Position numbers and translations under genes: made by a program. The notes below the pieces were generated by a model. That model worked only from the letters and a program-made list of their open reading frames with translations. It made no database searches and was not told the DNA's origin. 11,130 nt of DNA from Frankiales bacterium (GTDB taxonomy: Bacteria > Actinomycetota > Actinomycetes > Mycobacteriales > SCTD01). Below, piece after piece: positions 1 to 6,456 of this stretch (positions are counted from its first letter, which is position 1; each line of letters opens with the position of its first letter). The stretch is from NCBI GenBank assembly GCA_025965735.1, contig JAOPWK010000215.1, positions 1 through 11,130 of the forward strand, given 5' to 3'.

Positions 1-494
1 CTGGCGACGCGCCAGCCGGCGCCGAGCTGGGCGGCCACTGCTGCCTCCGCCTCGGCGGCGGTGCGCCCCCACTGCGCCGCGGCGTCCCGCACCTGCACGC
101 CGTCGGCGCCGATCGCGATGCTCACCGGTGCTGCGGCCGCACCGACGAGCACGATCGCGTCGTGGCCGGTGAGCTTGCCGGCGATGGCGAAGTGGCTGCT
201 GGCCAAGCCATCGGTGAGGAACCCGGTCAGCGGCGACTTCGCGACGACGGCGAACTTCGCGCTGGTGGTCAGCGGCGTCCCTACCAGCGGCGAGAACACG
301 AACGCCAGCGGAGCCTCCGGGGCCAGCGGGTCCACCCCGGGTGGAGCCAGCTCGTGCAGCAGCCACGCCCCGAGCCCCGCGCCGCCGAGGTGCTCGCGCA
401 GGACCTGCTCGGGCAGCGGCAGCACCCGGCTGGACCCGTCCGACACGTCGACGACGAGCGCACGGCCGAAGTAGCCGCCCGGTGCCTCAGCCAC
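1..494 (-). CDS. aor: Aldehyde:ferredoxin oxidoreductase family protein, N-terminal part (runs off the left edge)
   Basis: Only the first 164 codons are in the window. The GTG start at 494 lies inside the end of the upstream mobA-moaD frame, giving an 8-nt overlap that implies translational coupling. The protein opens with GGYFGRALVVDV, then HLGGAGLGAWLL (about residues 35-46), PPGVDPLAPE (51-60), SPLVGTPLTTSAKF (68-81), VAKSPLTGF (84-92) and GKLTGHDAIVLVG (106-118). These follow, in order, the conserved blocks of the AOR N-terminal domain, which binds the bis-pterin tungsten cofactor. The family oxidises aldehydes to acids with ferredoxin, or does related low-potential redox work. The usual Gly-rich SNAGG-type stretch after the VAKSPLTG block is replaced by DGLASSHFAI, so this is a divergent subgroup and its substrate cannot be inferred. 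The FeS-cluster cysteines, expected further downstream, lie outside the window. Family assignment is firm; the reaction is not. Confidence 0.88.
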   Translation of the reverse strand, partial: MAEAPGGYFGRALVVDVSDGSSRVLPLPEQVLREHLGGAGLGAWLLHELAPPGVDPLAPEAPLAFVFSPLVGTPLTTSAKFAVVAKSPLTGFLTDGLASSHFAIAGKLTGHDAIVLVGAAAAPVSIAIGADGVQVRDAAAQWGRTAAEAEAAVAAQLGAGWRVA

Positions 495-1317
495 CGGCGT
501 CCGCCGACAGGAACGTCACGACGTCCCCCTGCGCCAGCGGCGTCTCGAGGTCTCGCACCACCGCGTCGCCGTCGACGGCGGCGAGCAGGTGGCGGTCGAG
601 CACGAGCCCGACGGCCTCGGCGGCGGCGCCCAGCGTGGCCGCGCGCACGCGTGTGCTGCCGGAGCCTGCGAGGACCCCGAAGCGCTGCACCTCGACCTCG
701 GGTGCCGGCCGGCTGCGCGCTGCGTCGTACTCCGCGGGGTCGTTCACCCCGTCCACCGAGGTCAGGCCCGGGTCGGCGCGCTGGAGGCGTGAGTCGCTGA
801 GCAGCGCTGCCTCGTCGAGCACCGCGACCTGCGCGCCCTCCAGGAGGAAGCCGGCCCGGTCGCGGTCCTGCGCGAGCAGGGCACGCGCCCGACCGGCCAG
901 AGCCGTCCGGTACGCGGCGGCCAGCGGCTGGCGGAAGCCGCGGACGACCGGCAGCGCCACGTCCCCGTCCAGTGCGCGCGTGACGCGACGGACGAAGGCC
1001 GGGTGCAGGAAGGGCAGGTCGGTCGAGCAGACGAACGCGCTGTCGTACCTGCCGGCCAGCGCCTCCAGACCGGTGGCGATGCCCTGCAGCGGGCCCCGGC
1101 CCTCCTCGACGTCGTCGACGACCTCCACCGCGGACGGCAGGGCGGGCAGCGCCTGCCCCGAGGCGCGGACCACCACGACGGTCCCGTCCACGCCGCGGGC
1201 CACCAGACCGGTAACGCGGCGCAGCAGCGTGGAGCCGTGCCACTCCAGGCCCGCCTTGGGCGCACCCATGCGGGACGACCTCCCGCCGGCCAGCACCACT
1301 GCGCCGCACGTCGCCAC
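487..1317 (-). CDS. mobA: MobA-MoaD fusion: molybdenum cofactor nucleotidyltransferase with C-terminal sulfur-carrier domain
   Basis: A 276-aa protein read from GTG at 1317. Residues 1-200 are a MobA-type NTP transferase: the nucleotide-binding loop LAGGRSSRMGAPK (9-21), GPLQGI (75-80), the metal-binding CSTDLPFL (97-104) and a VNDPAEY block (191-197). MobA transfers GMP (MocA homologues CMP) onto molybdopterin. Residues about 207-276 match the MoaD/ThiS ubiquitin-like fold (FGVLAGSG, LAAVDGDAV, GDVVTFL) and end exactly in Gly-Gly, the residues that are adenylated and thiocarboxylated in MoaD to carry sulfur for dithiolene formation. MoaD is normally a separate protein of about 80 aa, so this is an unusual fusion of an early and a late step of the pathway. 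The gene follows the M50 gene by 17 nt with no clear ribosome binding site, and its TGA lies within the first codons of the AOR gene, so it probably supplies cofactor to that enzyme. The start could be slightly different; the frame is certain. Confidence 0.87.
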   Translation of the reverse strand: MATCGAVVLAGGRSSRMGAPKAGLEWHGSTLLRRVTGLVARGVDGTVVVVRASGQALPALPSAVEVVDDVEEGRGPLQGIATGLEALAGRYDSAFVCSTDLPFLHPAFVRRVTRALDGDVALPVVRGFRQPLAAAYRTALAGRARALLAQDRDRAGFLLEGAQVAVLDEAALLSDSRLQRADPGLTSVDGVNDPAEYDAARSRPAPEVEVQRFGVLAGSGSTRVRAATLGAAAEAVGLVLDRHLLAAVDGDAVVRDLETPLAQGDVVTFLSADAGG

Positions 1318-1334
1318 GCTGCCGAGGCTACGGG

Positions 1335-3653
1335 TCAGCCGGTGGACGGCTCGCTGGACGGCGCGGCCTGCTCCGGAGCGGGTGCCTGCGTCGGCTCCGC
1401 CTCCGGGGCGCTGGACTCGACCGGTTCCGGCGTCGCCTCGGCAGCCTCGTCCGTCGCCGTCGGCTCGACGGCCTCTGGCGTCGCCTCCGGCTGCTCGCTC
1501 GGCGACGTGCTGGTCTCCGGACCCACCGTCGCCGCGGGGCTGGCAGAGGCGCTCGCCGCCGGCGCGGCGGTCGTGGCGTCGTCGACCAGGCCGTGGCGCA
1601 CGAGGATGGCGAGCACCTCGGCCTGCACCTCCTGCACGGTCTTGTAGACCCCGGCCAGGTCGAGGTCCTCCACCAGGTCCTCGAGCCCCTCGAGCTTGGC
1701 GAACGCGGCCGTCAGCTCCGCCTCGACCTCTGCGCTCGGCACGCTCTCCAGCGCCACGACCAGCTGCACCGCCAGCGCCGTCGTGAGGCACTCGACGCAG
1801 TCGCGGTTGCCGGCGACGGCGGCGTTCACGGGGATCTGCACGTCGCTCTGCCCGATGACGAGCACGACCTGGAACGCCACTGCGACGGTGGCGCACTGCC
1901 TGCAGGAGGCCAGGGCGTACGCCTCGTTCCGGTTGTCGACGCGCTCGCCGTCGACCACCTTCACCAGCGCGACGGCCACGTCGTACATGACGGTGCCGTC
2001 CTCGGTGTTGACCGCCACGGCCTGGTTGTCGCCCTCGCCGGCCGCCTCAGGGACGGCGAAGGGCAGCACCTGCGCGCTGGTGGTCGCTCCGGGCTCAGCC
2101 GGGTTGCTCGTGACGACCGTCTGCAGCGGCCCGCCGCCCTCCGGCCGGACGAGGAGCAGCACGGGCGCGGAGGCGTCGCGAGGGACGAGGGCGAGTGCGG
2201 GCGTCATCCGGGCGCTGAGCTGCGCCGGCCGCTCGTAGGACGCCGGACGCAGCTGCAGCGCCTGGCCGAGGGTGCCGCGGTCGTCCGCGCGCACCGGCTC
2301 GTACTGCCCGGACGGCCACCACGCCCAGGCCAGCAGCGCGAGCACGGCAGCGCCGACCGCCGTGCAGAGGGCGCGGGCTACCGGGCGCCCGCGGGTGCGG
2401 GTCCAGGCAGCGACCGCGCTGCTGCGGACCAGCCGGACCAGCAGGTACGACACGGCGGCCACGGGCAGCAACAGCGCGAGGACCTTCAGCACACCGGCAG
2501 CGACGGCGAGAAGGTCCCCGCTCTCGGCGGCGGCGGAGAGCTGGGTGCCCTGCTCCTGCAGCCCGGTCCAGGCCGTGGCGACGAGCCGGGGGAGCAGGAG
2601 GACGGCGAGCAGCAGCATCCAGAGCAGCAGCGGGACGACGACGAGGACCCAGGCGCGTACGACCCACCGGGCCCAACGGCGCAGGGGCTGGGGCTTGCCC
2701 CAGTTCTGCGGGAGAAGGCCGGCCAGGGTGGGCTGGATGTGCTGGAAGAGGTCGGGGACGCCGGTCAGGTCGGCGAGGATGTGGTAGCCGTCAGCCCGGA
2801 TGATCGGGGCGAGCTGGCGCAGCATGAGCAGCAGCTGCGTGGCCACGACCAGCAGCAGCGCGTCCTGGCGCACGACCAGCCACAAGCCGGTGACGCCCAC
2901 CGCGACCAGCGCGTTGAAGTACAGCCCGCCGAGGTCCACCACGAGCCGGCCCCAGCGGCTCAGGCGGTACGAGTCGTCCACGTCGGTGTAGAAGGCCGGC
3001 CACACGAGGTACAGCCCGGCGCCCATCGCCCCGGGTGCCGCCCCGGCCGCACGGCAGGCGGCGGCGTGCCCGAACTCGTGCCAGCCGGCCGACAGCACCG
3101 TGATGACGAAGACGGCGAGCAGCAGGCCGGGGGAGTCGAACGCCTGCCGCGTCGCCGAGGCCAGCCCCTGCTCCCACAGCACCCACCAGCAGGTCACGGC
3201 GAAGGCGACCAGCACCGGGACGACGACCCAGCTGCGGAACAGCCAGGCGAACGGCGTCGTGAGGCGGCGTGTGACCGCGGGGTCCGAGACGACGACCTTG
3301 AGCTTCAGCCCGAGCAGCGGCGTCGACTTCTGGACGTGTGGCGCGGCGCCGTCCGGGTCGCCGAGCAGCCCGAGCGGCTCGAGCTTGTTCTCCAGCAGGT
3401 ACTGCACGTCCTCGGGCGCGACCGTCTTGCCCACGCGCCGACCGAGCTCCTCAGCCAGCTGCGGGAGGCCGCGCTGCCCGTCCAGGCTGTCGAGCAGGGC
3501 GTACAGCAGCGGCGTGACCTGCACGGTCTGGCCGTCGCCGCGACGGACCAGGCCCGGCGCCTCGTGGTAGCCGGAGCCGGACAGCTCGCCGAGCAGCTCG
3601 ATGCCCGGCGCCCGAGCGGGCGCGCGGACGCCCGCCCGGGTGGGGACGCTCAT
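1335..3653 (-). CDS. Membrane M50-like zinc metalloprotease with N-terminal PqqD/RRE-like domain and extracellular CxxC domain
   Basis: A 772-aa protein. Residues about 40-98 resemble the PqqD-like winged-helix fold (RiPP recognition element), with a LDSLDGQRGLPQLAEEL helix pair and ending at LEPLGLL. Seven hydrophobic segments follow (roughly 141-160, 176-190, 236-262, 265-285, 333-358, 382-408, 428-446). HEFGH at 192-196 is the site-2-protease/M50 zinc motif, and DGY at 288-290 probably supplies the third ligand. This layout matches proteins annotated as putative peptide zinc metalloproteases (YydH-like), which process or export modified peptides. Residues about 455-640 form a second domain with CRQC (584-587) and CVEC (619-622), each followed by an AVAFQVVLV / ALAVQLVV-type strand, so it looks internally duplicated. 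A Pro/Glu/Ser/Thr/Ala-rich tail runs from about 693 to the end. It starts 6 nt after the 213-aa gene, whose product is the natural candidate substrate. Protease activity and the substrate are inferred. Confidence 0.85.
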   Translation of the reverse strand: MSVPTRAGVRAPARAPGIELLGELSGSGYHEAPGLVRRGDGQTVQVTPLLYALLDSLDGQRGLPQLAEELGRRVGKTVAPEDVQYLLENKLEPLGLLGDPDGAAPHVQKSTPLLGLKLKVVVSDPAVTRRLTTPFAWLFRSWVVVPVLVAFAVTCWWVLWEQGLASATRQAFDSPGLLLAVFVITVLSAGWHEFGHAAACRAAGAAPGAMGAGLYLVWPAFYTDVDDSYRLSRWGRLVVDLGGLYFNALVAVGVTGLWLVVRQDALLLVVATQLLLMLRQLAPIIRADGYHILADLTGVPDLFQHIQPTLAGLLPQNWGKPQPLRRWARWVVRAWVLVVVPLLLWMLLLAVLLLPRLVATAWTGLQEQGTQLSAAAESGDLLAVAAGVLKVLALLLPVAAVSYLLVRLVRSSAVAAWTRTRGRPVARALCTAVGAAVLALLAWAWWPSGQYEPVRADDRGTLGQALQLRPASYERPAQLSARMTPALALVPRDASAPVLLLVRPEGGGPLQTVVTSNPAEPGATTSAQVLPFAVPEAAGEGDNQAVAVNTEDGTVMYDVAVALVKVVDGERVDNRNEAYALASCRQCATVAVAFQVVLVIGQSDVQIPVNAAVAGNRDCVECLTTALAVQLVVALESVPSAEVEAELTAAFAKLEGLEDLVEDLDLAGVYKTVQEVQAEVLAILVRHGLVDDATTAAPAASASASPAATVGPETSTSPSEQPEATPEAVEPTATDEAAEATPEPVESSAPEAEPTQAPAPEQAAPSSEPSTG
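3360..3536 (-). other. PqqD/RRE-like domain coding region of the M50 protein
   Basis: Encodes about residues 40-98 of the 772-aa membrane protein. The pattern is hydrophobic strand, then a helix containing LLDSLDGQ, then QLAEELGRRVG, an acidic helix EDVQYLLENKL and a final GLL. This is the winged-helix pattern of PqqD-like domains that bind leader peptides in RiPP pathways. Assignment is by pattern only, without a structure or profile search. Confidence 0.6.
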
Positions 3654-3659
3654 CGGCTG

Positions 3660-4301
3660 CTACTGCTGGATCGTCGAGTCCTGGTCGGCGGTGGCCTCTG
3701 CCGTCACGCCGTCCAGGTCCTGGTTGATGATCGCCGTCTGCTGCGAGACCGCCGTGGCCTCGGAGTCGACCGAGCCGATGTTGGCCGAGACGGCGGCGTC
3801 GACCGGCGCCGCGATGTTGGCGTTGGCTGCCACCGCGCCGGCGATCGGGGCAGCGGCGTCGACGTCCGCGTCCACGTTGAGGTCCACGTCCAGCAGGTTG
3901 CCGCCGGCCGTGACGTCGCCCACGGCGACCTCGCCCTCGGTGGGCTCCTCGGCGACCGGCGTGCTGGTCTCCGGGATGCTGTCGTCGCCCTGGTCGAGGG
4001 TCGACGTCTGGGGTGCGTTGGCGATCGCGTCGCCCGACTGCGTCTGGTCGATGAGGACGGCCTGGTCGGTCAGCGCCGTGGCCTCGGACCCGACGGACAG
4101 GATGTTCGCGGACGCGGCAGCCGTGATGGGGGCCGCGACGTTGAGGTTGGCGGCGACGGCGAGGTCGACAGGTGCGGCCAGGTCGAGGGCCAGGTCCACG
4201 TCGGCGTTCAGGTCAAGCAGCGACAGGACCTCCTTGGTGGGGAGCGCGGTGGCGCTCTCCGCCTCGAGGTCGGCGGGGCTCAGGCGGTCAAGCTCGGTCA
4301 T
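3660..4301 (-). CDS. Acidic, internally duplicated protein; possible peptide precursor or substrate of the adjacent M50 protein
   Basis: A 213-aa protein with an ATG start at 4301 and a good ribosome binding site (GAAGGG at 4310-4315, 8 nt upstream). I do not recognise a named family. It contains no Phe, Tyr, Trp, His or Cys, one Arg (R6) and one Lys (K23), and is very rich in Ala, Asp, Val, Thr and Gln. Residues 1-26 form a distinct N-terminal segment (ELDRLSPADLEAE, LPTKEVLSLL), comparable to a leader. The rest is two copies of a roughly 78-residue unit (about 27-104 and 135-213), each running LLD-(N/D-rich)-AAP-x-AVAAN-x-N-AAP-x-AA-SANI-SV-SEATA-Q-I-(D/N)Q, joined by a Pro/Glu/Thr linker (105-134). 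There is no signal peptide or membrane segment. It ends 6 nt before the RRE-M50 protease gene, so the two are almost certainly co-transcribed. It may be a RiPP-like precursor, a secreted substrate or a structural protein; function is unknown. Confidence 0.8.
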   Translation of the reverse strand: MTELDRLSPADLEAESATALPTKEVLSLLDLNADVDLALDLAAPVDLAVAANLNVAAPITAAASANILSVGSEATALTDQAVLIDQTQSGDAIANAPQTSTLDQGDDSIPETSTPVAEEPTEGEVAVGDVTAGGNLLDVDLNVDADVDAAAPIAGAVAANANIAAPVDAAVSANIGSVDSEATAVSQQTAIINQDLDGVTAEATADQDSTIQQ

Positions 4302-4309
4302 GGTCGCGA

Positions 4310-4315
4310 CCCTTC
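4310..4315 (-). promoter_or_regulatory. Ribosome binding site of the 213-aa gene
   Basis: GAAGGG on the minus strand, 8 nt before the ATG at 4301. It is the only clear Shine-Dalgarno site in the four-gene minus-strand cluster, which fits initiation here with coupled translation of the genes behind it. Confidence 0.55.
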
Positions 4316-4430
4316 AGGTATGGGCGGGTTCGTCCGGCTGCTGCCCGGTCTGCGCGGGCCCCAACCGCAGCGTTCGGGTGACCCGCTGGCAGGCTGCTCT
4401 GACCAGCCCCTGCTCCCGAGGAGTCCTCAC

Positions 4431-5213
4431 GTGCTCGACCTCACCGGTACCTCGTCCCTCGTCACCGGCGGGGCCTCCGGCCTCGGCGAGGCCACCGTCC
4501 GTGCCCTGGCCGCCCGCGGCGCCGCGGTGGTCGTCGTGGACCTGCAGGACGAGAAGGGCCAGGCGGTGGCGAAGTCCGTCGGCGGCGGCTACGTCCGCGC
4601 CGACGTCACCGACTCCGAGCAGGTCATCGCAGCGATCGCGGCCGCGGAGGAGCACGGCCCGCTGCGCACGCTGGTCACGGCCGCGGGCATCGGCTGGGCC
4701 GCGCGCACGATAGGCCGCGACGGCAGCTACGACTCCGCGCACGACCTGGGGATCTTCCAGAAGGTGCTCGCCGTCAACCTGGTCGGCACCTTCAACTGCA
4801 TCCGGCTGGCCGCCACCGCCATGTCGCGGCACGACGCCGTGGACGCCGACGGGCTGAAGGGGGCGATCGTCACGATGGCCTCGGTCGCGGCCTTCGACGG
4901 CCAGATCGGCCAGGCCGCCTACTCCGCCAGCAAGAGCGGGGTGGCCGGCATGACCCTGCCGGTCGCGCGCGACCTGTCAGCGGCCGGCATCCGCCTCAAC
5001 TGCGTCGCCCCCGGCCTCATCGACACGCCCATCTACGGCGAGGGCGAGGCCTCCGAGGCATTCAAGGCCCAGCTCGGCGCCAACGTGCTGTTCCCCAAGC
5101 GCCTCGGCACCGCCGACGAGCTGGCGTCGATGGTGGTCGAGCTGCTCGTCAACAGCTACGCCAACGGCGAGGTCGTGCGCGTCGACGGCGGCATCAGGAT
5201 GCCGCCGAAGTAG
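4431..5213 (+). CDS. Short-chain dehydrogenase/reductase, HSD10 / 3-hydroxyacyl-CoA dehydrogenase type
   Basis: A 260-aa classical SDR. The start is GTG at 4431, chosen because GAGGAG (4418-4423) sits 7 nt upstream and the product begins directly with the Rossmann fold. The dinucleotide loop TGGASGLG is at 12-19, with Asp37 at the end of the second strand favouring NAD(H) over NADP(H). TAAG (83-86) stands in for NAG, Asn116 lies in AVNLVGT, Ser151 in TMASVAAFDGQIGQ, and the catalytic Tyr164 and Lys168 lie in YSASK. The block AAFDGQIGQAAYSASK and the ending NGEVVRVDGGIRMPPK are typical of type-2 3-hydroxyacyl-CoA dehydrogenases (HSD17B10-like), which oxidise 3-hydroxyacyl-CoA or 3-hydroxy-2-methylbutyryl-CoA. 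It is divergent from the 213-aa gene and ends 1 nt from the convergent flavin protein gene, leaving no room for a terminator between them. Exact substrate uncertain. Confidence 0.9.
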   Translation: MLDLTGTSSLVTGGASGLGEATVRALAARGAAVVVVDLQDEKGQAVAKSVGGGYVRADVTDSEQVIAAIAAAEEHGPLRTLVTAAGIGWAARTIGRDGSYDSAHDLGIFQKVLAVNLVGTFNCIRLAATAMSRHDAVDADGLKGAIVTMASVAAFDGQIGQAAYSASKSGVAGMTLPVARDLSAAGIRLNCVAPGLIDTPIYGEGEASEAFKAQLGANVLFPKRLGTADELASMVVELLVNSYANGEVVRVDGGIRMPPK

Positions 5214-5214
5214 G

Positions 5215-5757
5215 TCAGGACAGCCGGCGCCCCTCGACGCGCTTCGTCCGGATCCGCAGCACGGCGAAGCGCGGGCCTCCCGCCCACGTCCGGGGCAGCG
5301 CGTCGTCCGCCAGTGCGCGCACCTCCGCGGCGGACAGCCGGTGCGCAGGACCGCTGACGACGACGCTCCAGCCGGCCTGCGCCTCCTCGTCCAGGTCGTC
5401 CGCCTCGAGCGTCATGACCTCACCTCGCTCGGCGGCCTGCAGCTTCGGCCCCACCCCGGTGCGGACCAGCACGTCCTCGCCGTGCAGCAGGTAGTTGACC
5501 GGCACCACGTCCGGCACGCCTGCCCGCGCGATGTACGCCAGCCGGCCGGCACGTCGAGAAGCCAGCAGCTCCAGGCACTCGGCGCGGCCCATCCGGCTGA
5601 GCGTCCCGGCTCCCGCCGGCGCCTCGATCGGAGCGAGCCGCCGCCGGTCCTCCACCTGCTCCGCGATCGCGGTGGCCGCGGCGCGGGCGTTCCCGATCGC
5701 GCCGCGCGTGAGGGTCTCCAGGACGGTGTACGGGCTGACGAGACGGGGGAGCGACAC
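5215..5757 (-). CDS. Pyridoxamine 5'-phosphate oxidase-like flavin-binding protein
   Basis: A 180-aa protein. The GTG start at 5757 is preferred over an upstream ATG at 5886 because GGAGG (5763-5767) lies 5 nt before it and the upstream extension is Arg/Pro-rich and unlike a protein domain. Residues about 53-170 form the split-barrel flavin-binding fold: LSRMGRAECLELLASRRAGRLAYIARAGVPDVVPVNYLL (spread over 53-91), a VLVRTGVGPKLQAAERGEVMTLEAD region and WSVVVSGPAHRL. This is the pyridoxamine-5'-phosphate-oxidase-like group (Pyridox_ox_2 type), whose members bind FMN or F420 or act as stress-related reductases. It is not PdxH itself. Residues 1-50 are an additional helical segment of unknown role. 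The gene is tail-to-tail with the SDR gene (1 nt apart). Substrate unknown. Confidence 0.82.
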   Translation of the reverse strand: MSLPRLVSPYTVLETLTRGAIGNARAAATAIAEQVEDRRRLAPIEAPAGAGTLSRMGRAECLELLASRRAGRLAYIARAGVPDVVPVNYLLHGEDVLVRTGVGPKLQAAERGEVMTLEADDLDEEAQAGWSVVVSGPAHRLSAAEVRALADDALPRTWAGGPRFAVLRIRTKRVEGRRLS

Positions 5758-5864
5758 GCGGACCTCCGGGTCCGGGGGAGCAGGCGCTGCCAGCCTGCTC
5801 GCCAGGAGGGCGAGGCGGCCCCTGCCGTGAGGCCCGTACCCGCGGGACCTTCGTCCCTCCCGGC

Positions 5865-5870
5865 TACTGT
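5865..5870 (+). promoter_or_regulatory. Possible -10 box for selC
   Basis: TACTGT fits the actinobacterial TAnnnT -10 pattern and lies about 27 nt before the mature 5' end of the selenocysteine tRNA. No convincing -35 box is visible, so this is tentative. Confidence 0.25.
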
Positions 5871-5896
5871 CCGGGCTCTGCCGCATCTCAGGGCAG

Positions 5897-5989
5897 GGAG
5901 GCGTACGCGTTCCTGGTGGGCGCCCCGGTCTTCAAAACCGGTGAGGGTCGGTATCCGGTCCTGGTGGGTTCGATTCCCATCCGCCTCCG
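5897..5989 (+). tRNA. selC: Selenocysteine tRNA (tRNA-Sec, anticodon UCA)
   Basis: The sequence folds as a bacterial tRNA-Sec. The acceptor stem begins GGAGGCG (5897-5903) and pairs with CGCCTCC (5982-5988). The D stem is 6 bp with a 5-nt loop (GCGTTC/GGGCGC). The anticodon stem CCGGT/ACCGG encloses CTTCAAA with anticodon TCA at 5932-5934. The variable arm is long, with a stem of about 8 bp (AGGGTCGG/CCGGTCCT, some G-U pairs), followed by a T arm with TTCGATT. The discriminator is G5989 and the CCA end is not encoded (CCG follows). The long variable arm, 6-bp D stem and UCA anticodon together separate this from tRNA-Ser. It reads UGA as selenocysteine with SelB and a SECIS element. selA, selB and selD are not in this window, and I see no internal UGA in the neighbouring genes that suggests recoding. 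Confidence 0.95.
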
Positions 5990-6130
5990 CCGATCCCAGG
6001 GCAACCTCAAGGAAACGGCCGTCAGGCCGCCAGGTCCTGTCATGCTTCGTGCCTTCATCGACCGCGCCGACCTAGAGATGTACGAGCAGCGTCGCAGCCG
6101 GCGCGCCGACGGCTATAGGTGCGGCGGCCG
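5990..6130. other. Intergenic stretch between selC and gdx
   Basis: No supported gene. A 30-codon frame from ATG 6042 to 6134 has no ribosome binding site and no recognisable motif. A weak 5-bp hairpin (CGGCC/GGCCG, 6016-6029) could help end selC transcription but lacks a T tract. Confidence 0.4.
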
Positions 6131-6445
6131 CTAGTGGGCGAGCTTCAGGCCGATCACGCAGGCCACGAGGCCGAGGAGCAGGAGCACCCGAGCCGCTGAC
6201 GCCGGTTCGTCTGCGCTGTACATCGCGTAGCCGGCGGTCAGCGCTGCGCCGATGCCGACCCACACCGCGTAGGCGGTGCCGACGGGGAGACCCCGCATGG
6301 CGTAGGCCAGGCCGGCGAAGCTCCCCGTCGCCGCCAGCCCGAAGACGACCGTCGGCGTGAGGCGGCTGAACCCGTCGGACCGGCCGAGAGCGGTCGCCCA
6401 GACTGCCTCGAGGACGCCGGACAGGACGAGCGCGATCCAGTGCAT
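6131..6445 (-). CDS. gdx: Small multidrug resistance family guanidinium exporter (Gdx/SugE)
   Basis: A 104-aa protein with four membrane segments, the standard SMR length. Glu13 in SGVLEAVWATAL is the conserved charged residue that binds substrate and protons. GFSRLTPT and AMRGLPVGTAYAVWVGIGA (50-68) are the signature of the SugE/Gdx branch rather than the EmrE/Qac branch. SMR proteins act as antiparallel dimers in the cytoplasmic membrane; Gdx members exchange guanidinium for protons. The ATG at 6445 follows GGGAG (6451-6455) by 5 nt. The guanidine-III riboswitch immediately upstream gives strong independent support for guanidinium as substrate. SMR exporters are often paired heterodimers, but only one subunit gene is seen here. 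Confidence 0.92.
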   Translation of the reverse strand: MHWIALVLSGVLEAVWATALGRSDGFSRLTPTVVFGLAATGSFAGLAYAMRGLPVGTAYAVWVGIGAALTAGYAMYSADEPASAARVLLLLGLVACVIGLKLAH

Positions 6446-6456
6446 GACAGCTCCCA

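Noticed and set aside
487..494. MobA-MoaD TGA as a selenocysteine codon, given selC in the window
   Set aside because: The protein ends at the canonical MoaD Gly-Gly and the downstream in-frame sequence is not protein-like; the AOR start overlaps there.
281..1309. A 342-codon minus-strand frame over mobA
   Set aside because: Arg/Gly-rich shadow in a different frame from the clear MobA-MoaD and AOR reading.
1593..5213. A 1206-codon open frame on the plus strand covering the M50 and 213-aa genes
   Set aside because: Only its last 260 codons (from 4431) are real, the SDR gene. The rest is the antisense of GC-rich genes and lacks domain-like sequence.
5758..5886. Upstream ATG start (5886) for the flavin-binding protein
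   Set aside because: The extra 43 residues are Arg/Pro-rich; the GTG at 5757 has GGAGG at ideal spacing.
6042..6134. Small frame of 30 codons between selC and gdx
   Set aside because: No ribosome binding site, no motif and overlap with the gdx stop codon.
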